Below, piece after piece: positions 25,172 to 32,022 of a stretch of DNA of 33,507 nucleotides (positions are counted from its first letter, which is position 1; each line of letters starts with the position of its first letter). This DNA comes from Anaerolineae bacterium (GTDB lineage Bacteria > Chloroflexota > Anaerolineae > JAKLPW01): contig JAKLPW010000285.1 of assembly GCA_022013675.1 (NCBI GenBank), forward strand, positions 1 through 33,507, written 5' to 3'. The notes under the pieces were generated by a model. That model ran no database searches, had not been told where the DNA came from, and saw only the letters and a program-made list of their open reading frames with translations. A program made the translations under genes and the position numbers.

Positions 25172-27244
25172 CTACCCTCCTCGGAGAACTTTACGGATTC
25201 CGGCGATGACGGCCTCCGTGTTGGGGATCGCCGCATCTTCCAGCGCTTCGCTCATGGGCACCGGAACGTCGGCAGCCGCCACCCGCACCATGGGTGCATC
25301 CAGGTAGTCAAAGGCTTGTTCGTTCACCAGTGTGAAAATCTCGCCCAGGACGCTGCCGGTCTTGTATGCCTCGGTCACGCCTACCAGGCGTCCCGTCTTC
25401 ATGACGGATGCCACGACAGTCTCGATGTCCAGGGGCTTCAGAGTTCGCAAGTCGATCACCTCTACGCTGATCCCTTCCTGAGCTAGCTTCTCGGCTGCCT
25501 CCAGCGCTCTATGCACCATGCGCGAGTAGGTGACCATCGTTACGTCGGTTCCCTGGCGTTTGACGTCTGCTACCCCTAAGGGAATCAGGTATTCCTCCTC
25601 GGGTACCGGTCCTTTGACGCCATAGAGCATCTTGTGTTCGATGAACATAATCGGGTTGTCATCACGGATCGCACTCTTCAGCAGTCCCTTTGCGTCATAG
25701 GGGGTGCTGGGCATGACCAGGTAGATTCCCGGGAAGTGTAGCCAAAGGGCTTCCAGGCTTTGGGAATGGTGAGCGGCGATGCAGCGGCCTGCTCCTCCCT
25801 CGGTGCGGATTACCATGGGTACCATCGTCCTGCCACCGAACATATAGCGGTTCTTGGCCCCTTGATTGGCGATCTGGTCCATGGCCAGAGGAGTGAAGTC
25901 CACGTACATGATCTCGGCCACCGGGCGCATACCACTCATGGCAGCCCCGACGGCGGCACCAGCGATGGCGGCCTCGGAGATGGGGGTGTCGCGCACACGC
26001 TCGCCTCCAAACTCCTCGAACAAGCCTCGTGTGGCTCCATAAGCCCCTCCGTAGAGCCCCACGTCCTCACCCATGACCATGACGGCGGGGTCGCGTTTCA
26101 TCTCCTCCCGCAGGGCCTCGACGATGGCTTGCGAGTAGGAGATCTTCCGCATAGTGGCATCCTCTGCCACCCTCTGGCGCAACTGGTGTTCTGACTCAAT
26201 CATATCTGGGGTCCAGAAGTCAGGGGCATAGACGTCATCCTCCAGCTCCGAGGCCGGGGGATGGGGAGAGGCCAGAGCGAATTCGGTGGCCTTCTCGATG
26301 GCCCTCTGCGCGTCTGCTAAGACGGCATCGGTCTCTTTCTTGGTGGCCACCTTGCCCTTGATCAATCGTCCTGCCAGGCTTGTGATGGGGTCGCGCTCAC
26401 GCCAAGCATTCTCCTCTTCCTTGGTTCGGTACTTGCGGGGATCGGAGCGCGAATGACCGTACCAGCGGTAGGTCTGACATTCTATGAGCGAGGGACCTTC
26501 TCCCTTGCGGGCCCGTTCGGCGGCGCGGAGCACGGCTTCACGTACTGCCAGTACGTCCATCCCGTCGATGACCTCTCCAGGAATATCATATGCCTTGGCT
26601 CGATCGGCGACATGGGGAACCGAAGATGCTTTGCTGAAAGGCACAGACATGCCGTACAGGTTGTTCTCGATGACGTAGACCACGGGCAGCTTCCAGAGAG
26701 AGGCCATGTTCAGGGACTCGTGGAAGTTCCCGGTCTGAGCGGCTCCGTCTCCGAAGAAGCAGAGCACGACCTGGTCGGTCTTGCGCATGGAAACCGAGAG
26801 ACCTGCCCCCGTTGCTACGGGGATGTTGCCCCCGACGATGCCCGTAGCGCCAAGGTTGCCCTTGACGACGTCGGCGATGTGCATGGAGCCGCCGCGTCCT
26901 TTACAGTACCCCGTTGCCCGGCCGCAGAGCTCGGCCATCATCCTATTTAGATGTTCCTGTTTTTCCTCTAGCGTCGAGGCGTGCTGGTCACCGTGGGCGT
27001 GACAGTGGCCGTGTCCGCGGTGAGTGCTGGTGATGAGATCATCGGGACCAATGGCAGACATGGCTCCCACAGCCACCGCTTCCTCTCCAGCGTAGAGGTG
27101 TGAAGCACCCTTGATGATGTTTCGACCCAGCAGGTCGTACACCTTCTCTTCGAAGGCGCGTATCTCCGCCATCTGCCTTACCATCGTCAGCAGATCATCC
27201 TTGGTCAGTTGTTGACTCGTCATGACTGACTGTAGCTTGGTCAT
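25172..27244 (-). CDS. Fused E1 alpha-beta subunit of pyruvate/acetoin-type dehydrogenase (TPP-dependent)
   Basis: The 690-residue protein joins E1 alpha (about 1-345) and E1 beta (about 363-690), usually two separate genes. The alpha half has HLYAGEEAVAVGA, GRGGSMHI, and the thiamine-diphosphate/Mg motif GDGAAQTGNFHESLNMA...ENN (G165-N195). The phosphorylation-loop equivalent YRWYGHSRSDP follows. The beta half has VMVMGEDVGLYGG, TPISEAAIAGAAVG (catalytic Glu 423), EGGAGRCIAAHHSQSLEAL (H491/H492), and a C-terminal VTEAYKTGSVLGEI region. Between C81 and R101 there is a His-rich segment (HRGHGHCHAHGDQH) plus about 11 extra residues compared with usual E1 alpha. ATG 27244 has AGGTGAGG close upstream. 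It decarboxylates the 2-oxo acid (or acetoin) and acylates the E2 lipoyl group. Confidence 0.92.
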   Translation of the reverse strand: MTKLQSVMTSQQLTKDDLLTMVRQMAEIRAFEEKVYDLLGRNIIKGASHLYAGEEAVAVGAMSAIGPDDLITSTHRGHGHCHAHGDQHASTLEEKQEHLNRMMAELCGRATGYCKGRGGSMHIADVVKGNLGATGIVGGNIPVATGAGLSVSMRKTDQVVLCFFGDGAAQTGNFHESLNMASLWKLPVVYVIENNLYGMSVPFSKASSVPHVADRAKAYDIPGEVIDGMDVLAVREAVLRAAERARKGEGPSLIECQTYRWYGHSRSDPRKYRTKEEENAWRERDPITSLAGRLIKGKVATKKETDAVLADAQRAIEKATEFALASPHPPASELEDDVYAPDFWTPDMIESEHQLRQRVAEDATMRKISYSQAIVEALREEMKRDPAVMVMGEDVGLYGGAYGATRGLFEEFGGERVRDTPISEAAIAGAAVGAAMSGMRPVAEIMYVDFTPLAMDQIANQGAKNRYMFGGRTMVPMVIRTEGGAGRCIAAHHSQSLEALWLHFPGIYLVMPSTPYDAKGLLKSAIRDDNPIMFIEHKMLYGVKGPVPEEEYLIPLGVADVKRQGTDVTMVTYSRMVHRALEAAEKLAQEGISVEVIDLRTLKPLDIETVVASVMKTGRLVGVTEAYKTGSVLGEIFTLVNEQAFDYLDAPMVRVAAADVPVPMSEALEDAAIPNTEAVIAGIRKVLRGG

Positions 27245-27333
27245 AGTATCCTCACCTGTTGTCTGTCGTTGAATATACCCACTGGGAGAGCTTCACGGAT
27301 GTTACTACTACTCGAGTTGATGTATTAGGAAGC

Positions 27334-27345
27334 TGATCTAGATCA
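27334..27345. promoter_or_regulatory. Perfect 12-bp palindrome in the E1-E2 leader
   Basis: TGATCTAGATCA is its own reverse complement. It lies about 10-21 bases downstream of the predicted start of the E1-E2 transcript, the same relative place as the GTNTANAC element at the GntR promoter. It could bind a dimeric repressor other than the GntR protein, whose motif it does not match. Confidence 0.4.
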
Positions 27346-27360
27346 TAGCGACCACTAGCG

Positions 27361-27389
27361 ATTCTAGCACCATTCAAGAGTTCTGTCAA
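27361..27389 (-). promoter_or_regulatory. Sigma-70-type promoter of the E1-E2 operon
   Basis: On the minus strand, TTGACA (27384-27389) is followed by a 17-base spacer and TAGAAT (27361-27366), with TGC just before the -10. Transcription should start near 27354, leaving a leader of about 110 bases before the E1 ATG. Confidence 0.8.
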
Positions 27390-27405
27390 AAGTCATATGA
27401 TTGAG

Positions 27406-27419
27406 TACTTGTATAGACA
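27406..27419. promoter_or_regulatory. Candidate GntR operator upstream of the E1-E2 promoter
   Basis: TACTTGTATAGACA matches the element at the GntR promoter in 12 of 14 positions and contains GTATAGAC (GTNTANAC). It lies about 50-65 bases upstream of the predicted E1 transcript start, a position more usual for activation or looping, and just before the small ORF at 27425 on the other strand. Confidence 0.55.
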
Positions 27420-27424
27420 GGGGG

Positions 27425-27676
27425 ATGCATAACCTACAGAAGGAGATGCTGAAGATCGCCGAACCGCTGGCGCCTGCGGAGCAGGAGGGGGGAGATTTTC
27501 GTTGGCGACTGTTGCTGCCCCGACTGTCGGTGGAGCTACTGCCGATCGAGTCAGATCCATGGACCACGCACATGGTTGTGAAGGGGCCGAGCTTTGTCCC
27601 GGCCCTTTTTCCTTTCCGTCGCCAGAGGGATAACCTGGAGGAATGGCTTGGTCTGTTTCAGTATCCGAAACACTAG
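27425..27676 (+). CDS. Small protein of unknown function
   Basis: I do not recognise this 83-residue product. It is acidic in its first third (KIAEPLAPAEQEGGDF), has an RWRLLLPRLSVELLPIESDPW middle, and an aromatic/basic end (FPFRRQRDNLEEWLGLFQ). There is no signal peptide, helix for the membrane, or Cys pair. Codon third positions are mostly G or C like the real genes nearby, which supports coding. The start is unclear: ATG 27425 and ATG 27446 both touch a purine run with no spacing, and TTG 27401 has none. It is divergent from the E1-E2 operon, and the candidate GntR operator lies just upstream. Confidence 0.45.
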   Translation: MHNLQKEMLKIAEPLAPAEQEGGDFRWRLLLPRLSVELLPIESDPWTTHMVVKGPSFVPALFPFRRQRDNLEEWLGLFQYPKH

Positions 27677-27832
27677 CCCTTCGATTCTGTGGTATACTAT
27701 GCGAGAAGTCGCCTGTCTGTGGTTGGGTGCTTGGTTGAGCCCAGAATGAACTTGGCAATGTGTTGCAGGGTATACTAATAGGATGCGCAGCGATAGCATC
27801 TGGCAGTGTCGAACGCAAGAGGAGGATTTTGA

Positions 27833-28353
27833 TTGGAATCTGTGTCGAAAAGGCCATCCGCTGAGCCTCGAACTGGCTTGGCGACTTTCTGTATGGCCGT
27901 GTGTATTGCTGCTATTACCATTGTTGGGGCTGTCGCTGAGCGGGTCAATGCTTCGTGGGTTCGATGGGCGGAATCGCCAGAGCCACACATCATTGTGCGC
28001 CCCGAGGTGCTGCTCCTGGCTGGGAGGAAGCCGCAAGGCTGATCAGAGGTATCCCGGGCGTGGGGGATGTCGTTCCTGCGTACCGTGGCACGCTGACTGC
28101 CGACGAGGCCAGGGATTCTGGTTGGGTATCGGTTTCCTGGCTAGCGGTGGACTCGAGTGAAATGCGAAAAGCCTACCCACCTCCGGGGCCGGGTGTTTCG
28201 CTTTGGAAAGGGGAAGTGCCGCCTCGTGGCAGTTACGACCGGATCGTTTTGGGGTATGAATTGGCTCGAGTGCTGGGGTTGGATGTAGGTGACGAGATCA
28301 GTGTTCAGGATGGGAGTATGATATGGAGCGTGCGATGCGGCAGTGAGGGGTAG
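27833..28353 (+). pseudogene. Frameshifted, truncated FtsX/MacB-type permease remnant
   Basis: TTG 27833 has GGAGG 7 bases upstream. The first frame encodes a short basic N-terminus and one membrane helix (TGLATFCMAVCIAAITIVGAV), then PEPHIIVRPEVLLLAG, and runs to a stop at 28042. The sense continues in the -1 frame from about 28021: EEAARLIRGIPGVGDVVPAYRG, WVSVSWLAVDSSEMRKAY, and YDRIVLGYELARVLGLDVGDEISV. This order (one helix, then an extracytoplasmic region with 'G..LA..LGL.VGDEI.V') resembles the start of MacB/FtsX-family permeases. Such proteins normally have three more helices and several hundred residues, all absent here; the frame ends at 28353. So it looks like a decayed gene, unless the single-base shift is a sequencing error and the protein is a short one-helix form. 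Confidence 0.55.
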
Positions 28354-28391
28354 AGTCTGTGCTGCAATTACCTCTCGGGGAGGTCTGGATA

Positions 28392-29390
28392 TTGAGCGTA
28401 CGTAAGCTTCGACTGCTGTCGCTTGTTCTGGCTCTTGCGAGCATATTGGTAGCCTGTAGCGGTGCAGCCTCGGAACCGAGTATCACTCCCTCCGTTCAGC
28501 CTGCTGTCACTTCGATTCTTCCGACTGCGACGACGGTGGAATCAACGGCAACGCCTGTTCCGACGTCCACCGTGGTGCCGTCGACGGGAGACGTGGGGGA
28601 AGAGGCACTAGCGGAGCCACCATCGGCTGGCCTTGTGGCTGAGAGCATCACTACGCTCATGGCCCACGATGTATCCCTGCCTTTCACGTTCATTGCCATT
28701 GGCGATACTCAGGACAAGAACCCCAAAGATACCAGCGGGAGCGAGATATTCGCCCTGTTGATTCAGCAGATCAATGATCTGCAACCAGATTTCGTCATCC
28801 ATCTTGGGGATGTTTCCGATAGAGGCACGGCCTACGAATTGGACAGATTCGATGGCCTGATCACTGAATTGGAGCCACCTCTCGTAATGGTGGCGGGCAA
28901 TCATGATACCAAATCGCGCCGCAAGCTGTTCGGTGAACGGTACATAGCACCTAACGCTTCCACGAAGCTCATGGACTATTCGTTTGATTATGGTGGGGTA
29001 CGTTTTATCATCGTGGATAACTCGGATTACTACCTTACGCGGGAGCAACTTGATTGGCTGGAAAGGCAGTTGCAGACATCCAAGCGCAAGATCGTCTCAA
29101 TGCACTGCCCGCCGGACTACGGTCGCTGGAAGGACATGGGGGGCATGTACTCTCCGGAAGCATTCATGCGCTTGATGAAGGCCCATGAAGTTGATCTGGT
29201 GTACTGTGGCCATATCCATCTGCACAACTCTATGAAGGTCGCCGGGACGAAGTACATTATCAGTGGGTGTGGAGGGGGCACTCTGTCGGGGAGAGACCTT
29301 GGTATCAAGGCTCACGGGTTCGATGTTGTTCGGGTGGACGCCGAGAGCATTCACACGGAGTTCGTGCGCCTCTCCGTTCGAAGACCTTGA
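28392..29390 (+). CDS. Metallophosphoesterase lipoprotein
   Basis: The start is taken as TTG 28392 because GGGGAGG lies 8 bases upstream and it gives a compact lipoprotein signal: basic SVRKLR, a hydrophobic stretch, and lipobox LVAC with Cys 22. A Thr/Pro/Ser/Val-rich spacer (residues 28-80) follows, as in many surface-anchored proteins. The calcineurin-like phosphoesterase domain (about 97-320) has all five blocks: AIGDTQD (D105), HLGDVSDRG (D140), AGNHD (N170, H171), MHCPP (H238) and CGHIHLH (H274, H276). It should be a two-metal phosphatase or phosphodiesterase anchored on the outer face of the membrane. Substrate unknown. The neighbour on its 3' side converges, with a hairpin between them. 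Confidence 0.9.
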   Translation: MSVRKLRLLSLVLALASILVACSGAASEPSITPSVQPAVTSILPTATTVESTATPVPTSTVVPSTGDVGEEALAEPPSAGLVAESITTLMAHDVSLPFTFIAIGDTQDKNPKDTSGSEIFALLIQQINDLQPDFVIHLGDVSDRGTAYELDRFDGLITELEPPLVMVAGNHDTKSRRKLFGERYIAPNASTKLMDYSFDYGGVRFIIVDNSDYYLTREQLDWLERQLQTSKRKIVSMHCPPDYGRWKDMGGMYSPEAFMRLMKAHEVDLVYCGHIHLHNSMKVAGTKYIISGCGGGTLSGRDLGIKAHGFDVVRVDAESIHTEFVRLSVRRP

Positions 29391-29420
29391 TACACAAACG
29401 GACAGCATGGGCGAAAACAA

Positions 29421-29444
29421 GAGGCCCTATGCACCAGGGGCCTC
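29421..29444 (-). terminator. Rho-independent-like terminator for the zinc-ribbon gene
   Basis: GAGGCCC and GGGCCTC form a 7-bp stem (one extra base in one arm) around a short loop. Read on the minus strand it is followed by TTGTTTTCGC, a T-rich tail, about 30 bases after the stop of the minus-strand gene. On the plus strand the tail is pyrimidine-rich but not a T-run, so it may work weakly for the lipoprotein gene as well. Confidence 0.6.
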
Positions 29445-29475
29445 GTCTACTCTCTCTCACGTTCCCGGCGATGTG

Positions 29476-29841
29476 TCAGGATTGAGGGGTCTCTGTCTCG
29501 TTCAGCAGGGAAATCAGGTCGCCGTCGTATTCCTTCAGAAATCGGTGCATGTCCAGGACGTCATCGATTTCTATGGCTGACAGTTCTTCGAATCCGAGTA
29601 ATTCCTCGACGGAGGCGTCGCGTACTGTCAGTTCGTCGACCCGCTCTTCCTTCACCATTGCAAAGATTAGGCCTTGCGTACCACACTGACCACACACCAC
29701 TGCCGTGATCCAGAGGTCACCGCGGCGCCCAATGACATGGATATTCCCCAACTCGTACTGCGTGCCGCAATTGGCACACTCGATGTTAGCGACGAGACGC
29801 TTGATGAAGAAGGGTTGGCTCGAGCTGTCTTGAACGTTCAT
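29476..29841 (-). CDS. Small zinc-ribbon protein of unknown function
   Basis: The 121-residue product has two Cys pairs, ECANCG (C22, C25) and VCGQCG (C50, C53), spaced by 24 residues, which should bind one zinc. The second half is acidic (VKEERVDELTV, LLGFEELSAIEIDDVLDMHRFLKEYDGDLISLL) and likely helical. No helix-turn-helix is seen. ATG 29841 has AAGGAGG about 8 bases upstream. A weak promoter (TTGACG at 29924-29929 on the minus strand, 18-base spacer, TATTAG) lies further up. It could be an adaptor or a nucleic-acid or protein binder; I do not recognise a named family. Confidence 0.8.
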   Translation of the reverse strand: MNVQDSSSQPFFIKRLVANIECANCGTQYELGNIHVIGRRGDLWITAVVCGQCGTQGLIFAMVKEERVDELTVRDASVEELLGFEELSAIEIDDVLDMHRFLKEYDGDLISLLNETETPQS

Positions 29842-30089
29842 TCTCGTGCCTCCTTAGTCTAAATCGCATTGAGGACGCTACTCAAAGCTCTTAACACGTC
29901 TAATATCATCATACACCAAAAAGCGTCAAAGAGCAAGCTTGGCAGTCTAGTCTGACAGTGTATCGGGCGTATTTGTAGCGAGTTTCTCGCAGGGTTCCAC
30001 TCGCAGCGTAAGAATGTGTCGATTGTGGGACTCTGGAGCGCTATCGAGTGAGATCGGTACCCACAAACTTGAGGGAGGCTGGCGGAGCT

Positions 30090-30548
30090 TTACTCGCCGG
30101 CTTCCTGTTCTACTACCACAGTGACGGTGGGCGTGACGTTGCTAATCAGCTTCACTTCAACTGTATAGGTGCCTAGCTCTTTGATCGGCTGTTCGAGCAG
30201 TATCTTGCGCTTGTCGAACGCTTGTCCAATCTCCTTTTCCAGTCTAGTGGCGATGTCGGCATTGGTAATTGAGCCGTACAGGGTGCCCGTATCGCCTGCC
30301 TTGACTCTGAAGGTGAATGATAGTTTGTCCACTATCTCTGCCAGCGATTCGGCACTGGTCACTTCTATCTGCGTACGACGAGATTCGGCGACCAACCGCT
30401 CGCGGGCCTGCTTGATAGCCTGTGCGGTAGCGACGGCGGCCAAACCGCGAGGGATCAGGTAGTTGCGTGCGTAGCCGTTTGCCACCCGCTTGACGTCTCC
30501 GGCCTTGCCTAGTCTCTTGATGTCTTTCAGTAGGATGACCTGTATCAA
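30090..30548 (-). CDS. rplI: 50S ribosomal protein L9
   Basis: The product matches L9 along its length. The N-terminal rRNA-binding domain has QVILLKDIKRLGKAGDVKRVANGYARNYLIPRGLA. A long connecting helix follows (QAIKQARERLVAESRR). The C-terminal domain has GTLYGSITNADIA and KELGTYTVEVKL. With TTG 30548 as start (GAGG 9 bases upstream) the protein is 152 residues and begins MIQVILL, as L9 usually begins M-K-V-I-L-L; the GTG at 30563 adds five unlikely residues. It binds 23S rRNA domain V near the L1 stalk base. The usual partners rpsF, ssb and rpsR are not next to it here. Confidence 0.95.
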   Translation of the reverse strand: MIQVILLKDIKRLGKAGDVKRVANGYARNYLIPRGLAAVATAQAIKQARERLVAESRRTQIEVTSAESLAEIVDKLSFTFRVKAGDTGTLYGSITNADIATRLEKEIGQAFDKRKILLEQPIKELGTYTVEVKLISNVTPTVTVVVEQEAGE

Positions 30549-30674
30549 GTGCTCATACCTCACTTTCCACGATGATGCATTGCTTTACGATGGTCACAGT
30601 ATAGTTATTCAGAAAGGGTTTCTGCCCATATGATACACGAAAACGGCCGAAATCCCAAACTAGGTGTGAGTGGT

Positions 30675-31040
30675 TCAGTCGAACCAGGTGATCATGGTCA
30701 CCTCCGCCATTATCACCACCCCTAATATGAAAAGGGCGAAGGTCCAGTTGAGCAGGTCAACAACCCGCAAGAGGGTGCAGAGAGTGACATACAAAGCCAA
30801 CAGAAGCGACTGTCGTAGTGGCCTTCCGGGATGTTCAAGGTATCCCTCTTGATCGCCGAAACGCAGGTTGAGGTAGTATAGGATGGGCATCACCGTTCCC
30901 AGAGACGCGAAGAACAGCAGTACCACGGCAACGCCGATCGCGAAGGAGTTTGGACGCACGGCATAGGTGAAGTACATGAGTAATCCCCATCCGAATACCG
31001 CCATGCATGAGGAAGTCAGTAACATTCTTCGGTTGCTCAT
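30675..31040 (-). CDS. Small multi-pass membrane protein of unknown function
   Basis: The 121-residue product is hydrophobic, with about four membrane helices (near residues 7-28, 33-57, 77-97 and 98-119) separated by a polar loop FGDQEGYLEHPGRP. I do not recognise a named family. ATG 31040 has AAGGAG 7 bases upstream. It has its own promoter divergent from the TrmB gene and lies about 110-125 bases upstream of rplI on the same strand, so the two may be co-transcribed. No catalytic or binding motif is seen. Confidence 0.8.
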   Translation of the reverse strand: MSNRRMLLTSSCMAVFGWGLLMYFTYAVRPNSFAIGVAVVLLFFASLGTVMPILYYLNLRFGDQEGYLEHPGRPLRQSLLLALYVTLCTLLRVVDLLNWTFALFILGVVIMAEVTMITWFD

Positions 31041-31065
31041 TCTCTCTAGCTCCTTACATGATGCT

Positions 31066-31094
31066 ATTATACTCCAAATGGAACTTGCGGTCTA
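31066..31094 (-). promoter_or_regulatory. Promoter of the small membrane protein gene
   Basis: On the minus strand, TAGACC (31089-31094, 4/6 to consensus), a 17-base spacer, and a perfect TATAAT (31066-31071). The leader to the ATG at 31040 is about 20 bases. Confidence 0.6.
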
Positions 31095-31128
31095 ACGCCT
31101 CCCCGCCCTCAGCCCGAGGCAAAAATGC

Positions 31129-31157
31129 TTGACAGGATAGTCACTTTGTGATAGAAT
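31129..31157 (+). promoter_or_regulatory. Promoter of the TrmB-ABC operon
   Basis: A perfect TTGACA (31129-31134), a 17-base spacer, and TAGAAT (31152-31157) preceded by TGA (extended -10). Transcription should start near 31164. Confidence 0.8.
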
Positions 31158-31164
31158 ATGCGTA

Positions 31165-31178
31165 GTTAGGATACTAAC
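31165..31178. promoter_or_regulatory. Candidate TrmB operator
   Basis: GTTAG-GATA-CTAAC is an inverted repeat with 5-bp arms and a 4-base centre. It sits on the predicted transcription start, between the -10 and the ribosome-binding site of the TrmB gene, as expected for an autorepressor site. Arms are short, so chance is possible. Confidence 0.5.
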
Positions 31179-31194
31179 GTCTAAGGAGATGAGT

Positions 31195-32007
31195 ATGCTT
31201 AGCAATCCTGTTGATAGATTGACTCGCATCGGCTTCTCGGAGTACGAGGCCAAGGCCTACATGGGCCTGCTCAGAAAGAGCCCTGTTTCAGGTTACGAGC
31301 TTTCGAAGGTCTCTGGTGTTCCGCGCTCCATGATCTATGAAGTGCTGGGCAAGCTCACTGCTCGCGGTGCGGCCATGACACTGCGAAAAGAGGGAAGCAC
31401 CAAATACGCACCGGTTCCGGCGGCTGAGTTTCTCGATCAGCTCCACTGCGAGCACGAAGAGCTCGTCATCTCACTAAAGGACGACCTGGCTGTCCTCAAA
31501 TCGGTCTCCGATCTCGATTATGTCTGGAATATTGAGGGCCACGACAACATAATCGCCAAGGCGAAGGAGATGATCGGTCAGGCAGAGAATCGTATTTATC
31601 TAGCACTCTTGCCGATTACATATCCGGTCCTACGGCCGGTGCTGGAGGAGGCCATCGGCCAGGGAGTACGAGTAGTGCTCTATACCACGAGCCCGCTTGA
31701 TCTGCCCGACGCTCGCGTTGTCGTCGCTCACGTGTCTGAGGTGATTCTGGGTCGGGCAAGGGGATTGGGCTTGGTACTGGTGATTGATGGGGAGGAGGTG
31801 TTAATCGGCGAATGGCTTACCGCAAACCAGGCGCGGGCTTCCTGGACTAGCAGTCCGCTTCTCGTCTTTATAGCCGAGCACCACCTGCGAACAGACCTGT
31901 ATCTACCCCAAATCCTGGCCCTGCTGGGCGATCGAGCGTTGGACCTTATCCAGGAAGAGGACCGGGAGTTGTTCGCTCGCGCTCTGGAGAGTCATATAAA
32001 CAGCTAA
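31195..32007 (+). CDS. TrmB-family transcriptional regulator
   Basis: Two ATG codons lie six bases apart. ATG 31195 is chosen because AAGGAG ends 6 bases upstream; for ATG 31189 the spacing would be zero. The 270-residue protein has an N-terminal TrmB winged helix (about residues 5-75: RLTRIGFSEYEAKAYMGLL, SGYELSKVSGVPRSMIYEVLGKLTARG, YAPVPAAEFL). A short coiled segment follows, then a TrmB C-terminal effector domain with the phospholipase-D-like fold (DYVWNIEGHDNIIAKAKEMI, NRIYLALLP, GVRVVLYTTSP, LVIDGEEVLIG). Such regulators often sense sugars or other small molecules. It lies 15 bases upstream of the ABC transporter genes and probably controls them together with itself. Confidence 0.9.
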   Translation: MLSNPVDRLTRIGFSEYEAKAYMGLLRKSPVSGYELSKVSGVPRSMIYEVLGKLTARGAAMTLRKEGSTKYAPVPAAEFLDQLHCEHEELVISLKDDLAVLKSVSDLDYVWNIEGHDNIIAKAKEMIGQAENRIYLALLPITYPVLRPVLEEAIGQGVRVVLYTTSPLDLPDARVVVAHVSEVILGRARGLGLVLVIDGEEVLIGEWLTANQARASWTSSPLLVFIAEHHLRTDLYLPQILALLGDRALDLIQEEDRELFARALESHINS

Positions 32008-32022
32008 GGGAAGGAGGCAACT

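Noticed and set aside
27393-28036. Two minus-strand frames (154 and 161 codons) over the small ORF and the permease remnant
   Set aside because: Their products are Ser/Pro/Gln-rich with no motif, and the plus-strand frames have better codon use and ribosome-binding sites.
29978-29990. GCGAG-TTT-CTCGC hairpin as a terminator for rplI
   Set aside because: The stem is only 5 bp with a 3-base loop, there is no T-run after it on the minus strand, and it is about 100 bases from the rplI stop.
29930-30060. Possible tRNA-like stretch (GGTTCCACTC resembling a T-arm)
   Set aside because: No matching acceptor stem, anticodon arm or CCA-adjacent pairing could be found around it.
30564-30640. A promoter for rplI with a TATACT -10
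   Set aside because: No acceptable -35 lies at 16-18 bases, and read-through from the small membrane protein gene explains expression equally well.
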